DNA from: Paraclostridium sordellii
GTDB taxonomy: Bacteria; Bacillota; Clostridia; Peptostreptococcales; Peptostreptococcaceae
Length of the DNA: 64,000 nt
Assembly (NCBI RefSeq): GCF_000953675.1
Contig: NZ_LN679998.1
Span: 68,127 to 132,126 of the forward strand
Reading direction: 5' to 3'
Translations under genes and position numbers: made by a program
Notes under the pieces: model-generated
The model's database searches: none
What the model saw: the letters and a program-made list of their open reading frames with translations, nothing else
Told to the model about the DNA's origin: nothing
Shown here: piece by piece, positions 63,905 through 64,000 of the stretch
How the letters are laid out: each line of letters starts with the position of its first letter
Numbering within the stretch: position 1 is the first letter of the stretch

Positions 63905-64000
63905 ATGAAAAAACAAGCCGTAGGGGGGCAAGCTGTCATAGAAGGCGTTATGATGCAATCTAAAGATAAGCGATCTATAGCCGTTAGAAAAAATGATGGA
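63905..64000 (+). CDS. YqhQ-like DUF1385 family protein, N-terminal part
   Basis: Only the first 32 residues lie in the window. They begin MKKQAVGGQAVIEGVMMQS, which is the hallmark start of the DUF1385/YqhQ membrane proteins. GAGGTGGGG precedes the ATG. In many Firmicutes this gene sits between tdk or rpmE and prfA/prmC, which agrees with the context. Function unknown. Confidence 0.85.
   Translation, partial: MKKQAVGGQAVIEGVMMQSKDKRSIAVRKNDG

Noticed and set aside
1-64000. CRISPR arrays, prophage, transposases or defence islands
   Set aside because: No regularly spaced repeats, integrase, transposase or restriction genes were seen. Gene order is that of core Firmicute chromosome.

Overview
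The window is a low-GC, AT-rich chromosomal segment of a spore-forming, Gram-positive anaerobe. The most likely source is the family Peptostreptococcaceae (relatives of Clostridioides difficile, Paraclostridium, Romboutsia). The evidence is AGA/ATA-rich codon use, sporulation genes (spmAB, spoVG, spoVT, spoVB-like, yabPQ, spoIIE), T-box and c-di-GMP-II leaders, and a type IV pilus locus with a fused pilMN and two prepilin peptidases, an order I recall from C. difficile. No phage, insertion sequence, CRISPR array or tRNA gene was seen. Nearly everything is core chromosome.

Layout. 1-120: 3' end of a 5S rRNA and a terminator. 174-6529: an Orn/Lys/Arg decarboxylase, then tmk-holB-ricT and trmN6-rsmI-HD protein (replication, RNA methylation). 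6717-10663: aspartate aminotransferase, a VanY-type carboxypeptidase, and on the minus strand an Lrp/AsnC regulator and pncB. 10793-11895: spmAB, with spmA apparently lacking any usual start codon. 11924-14689: an arginine T-box (specifier AGA) followed by a second, stem-I-less T-box module, then an amino-acid ABC transporter. 14715-19428: a Met T-box, metG, tatD, rnmV, ksgA. 19485-23828: two unrecognised lineage proteins, an M20 peptidase and a CDF transporter. 23857-29395: murC (minus), purR, spoVG with a sigma-H-type promoter, glmU, prs.

29501-42644: the type IV pilus locus. It has an extra pilin, a c-di-GMP-II aptamer, the main pilin, pilB, pilC, pilMN, pilO, three minor-pilin-like genes (one 700 aa), pilT and two prepilin peptidases. 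c-di-GMP may act twice, on the mRNA leader and on the PilB N-terminus.

42699-56803: pth, mfd, prsA, spoVT, a SpoVB-like flippase, yabN/mazG, hup, rqcP, yabP, yabQ, divIC, ppx and spoIIE, close to the Bacillus gene order. 56804-57217: a gene-free AT-rich stretch with a tight cluster of DnaA-box-like 9-mers. 57218-64000: a membrane-anchored oligoendopeptidase, a 36-aa membrane peptide, transaldolase, glpX, rho, rpmE, tdk and the start of a YqhQ-family gene.

The features most worth a second look are the tandem T-box, the AUA-start candidate of spmA, the DnaA-box cluster away from dnaA, the two-level c-di-GMP logic of the pilus locus and the giant minor pilin. I found no clearly new multi-gene system. 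All family assignments come from reading motifs by eye, without database searches.
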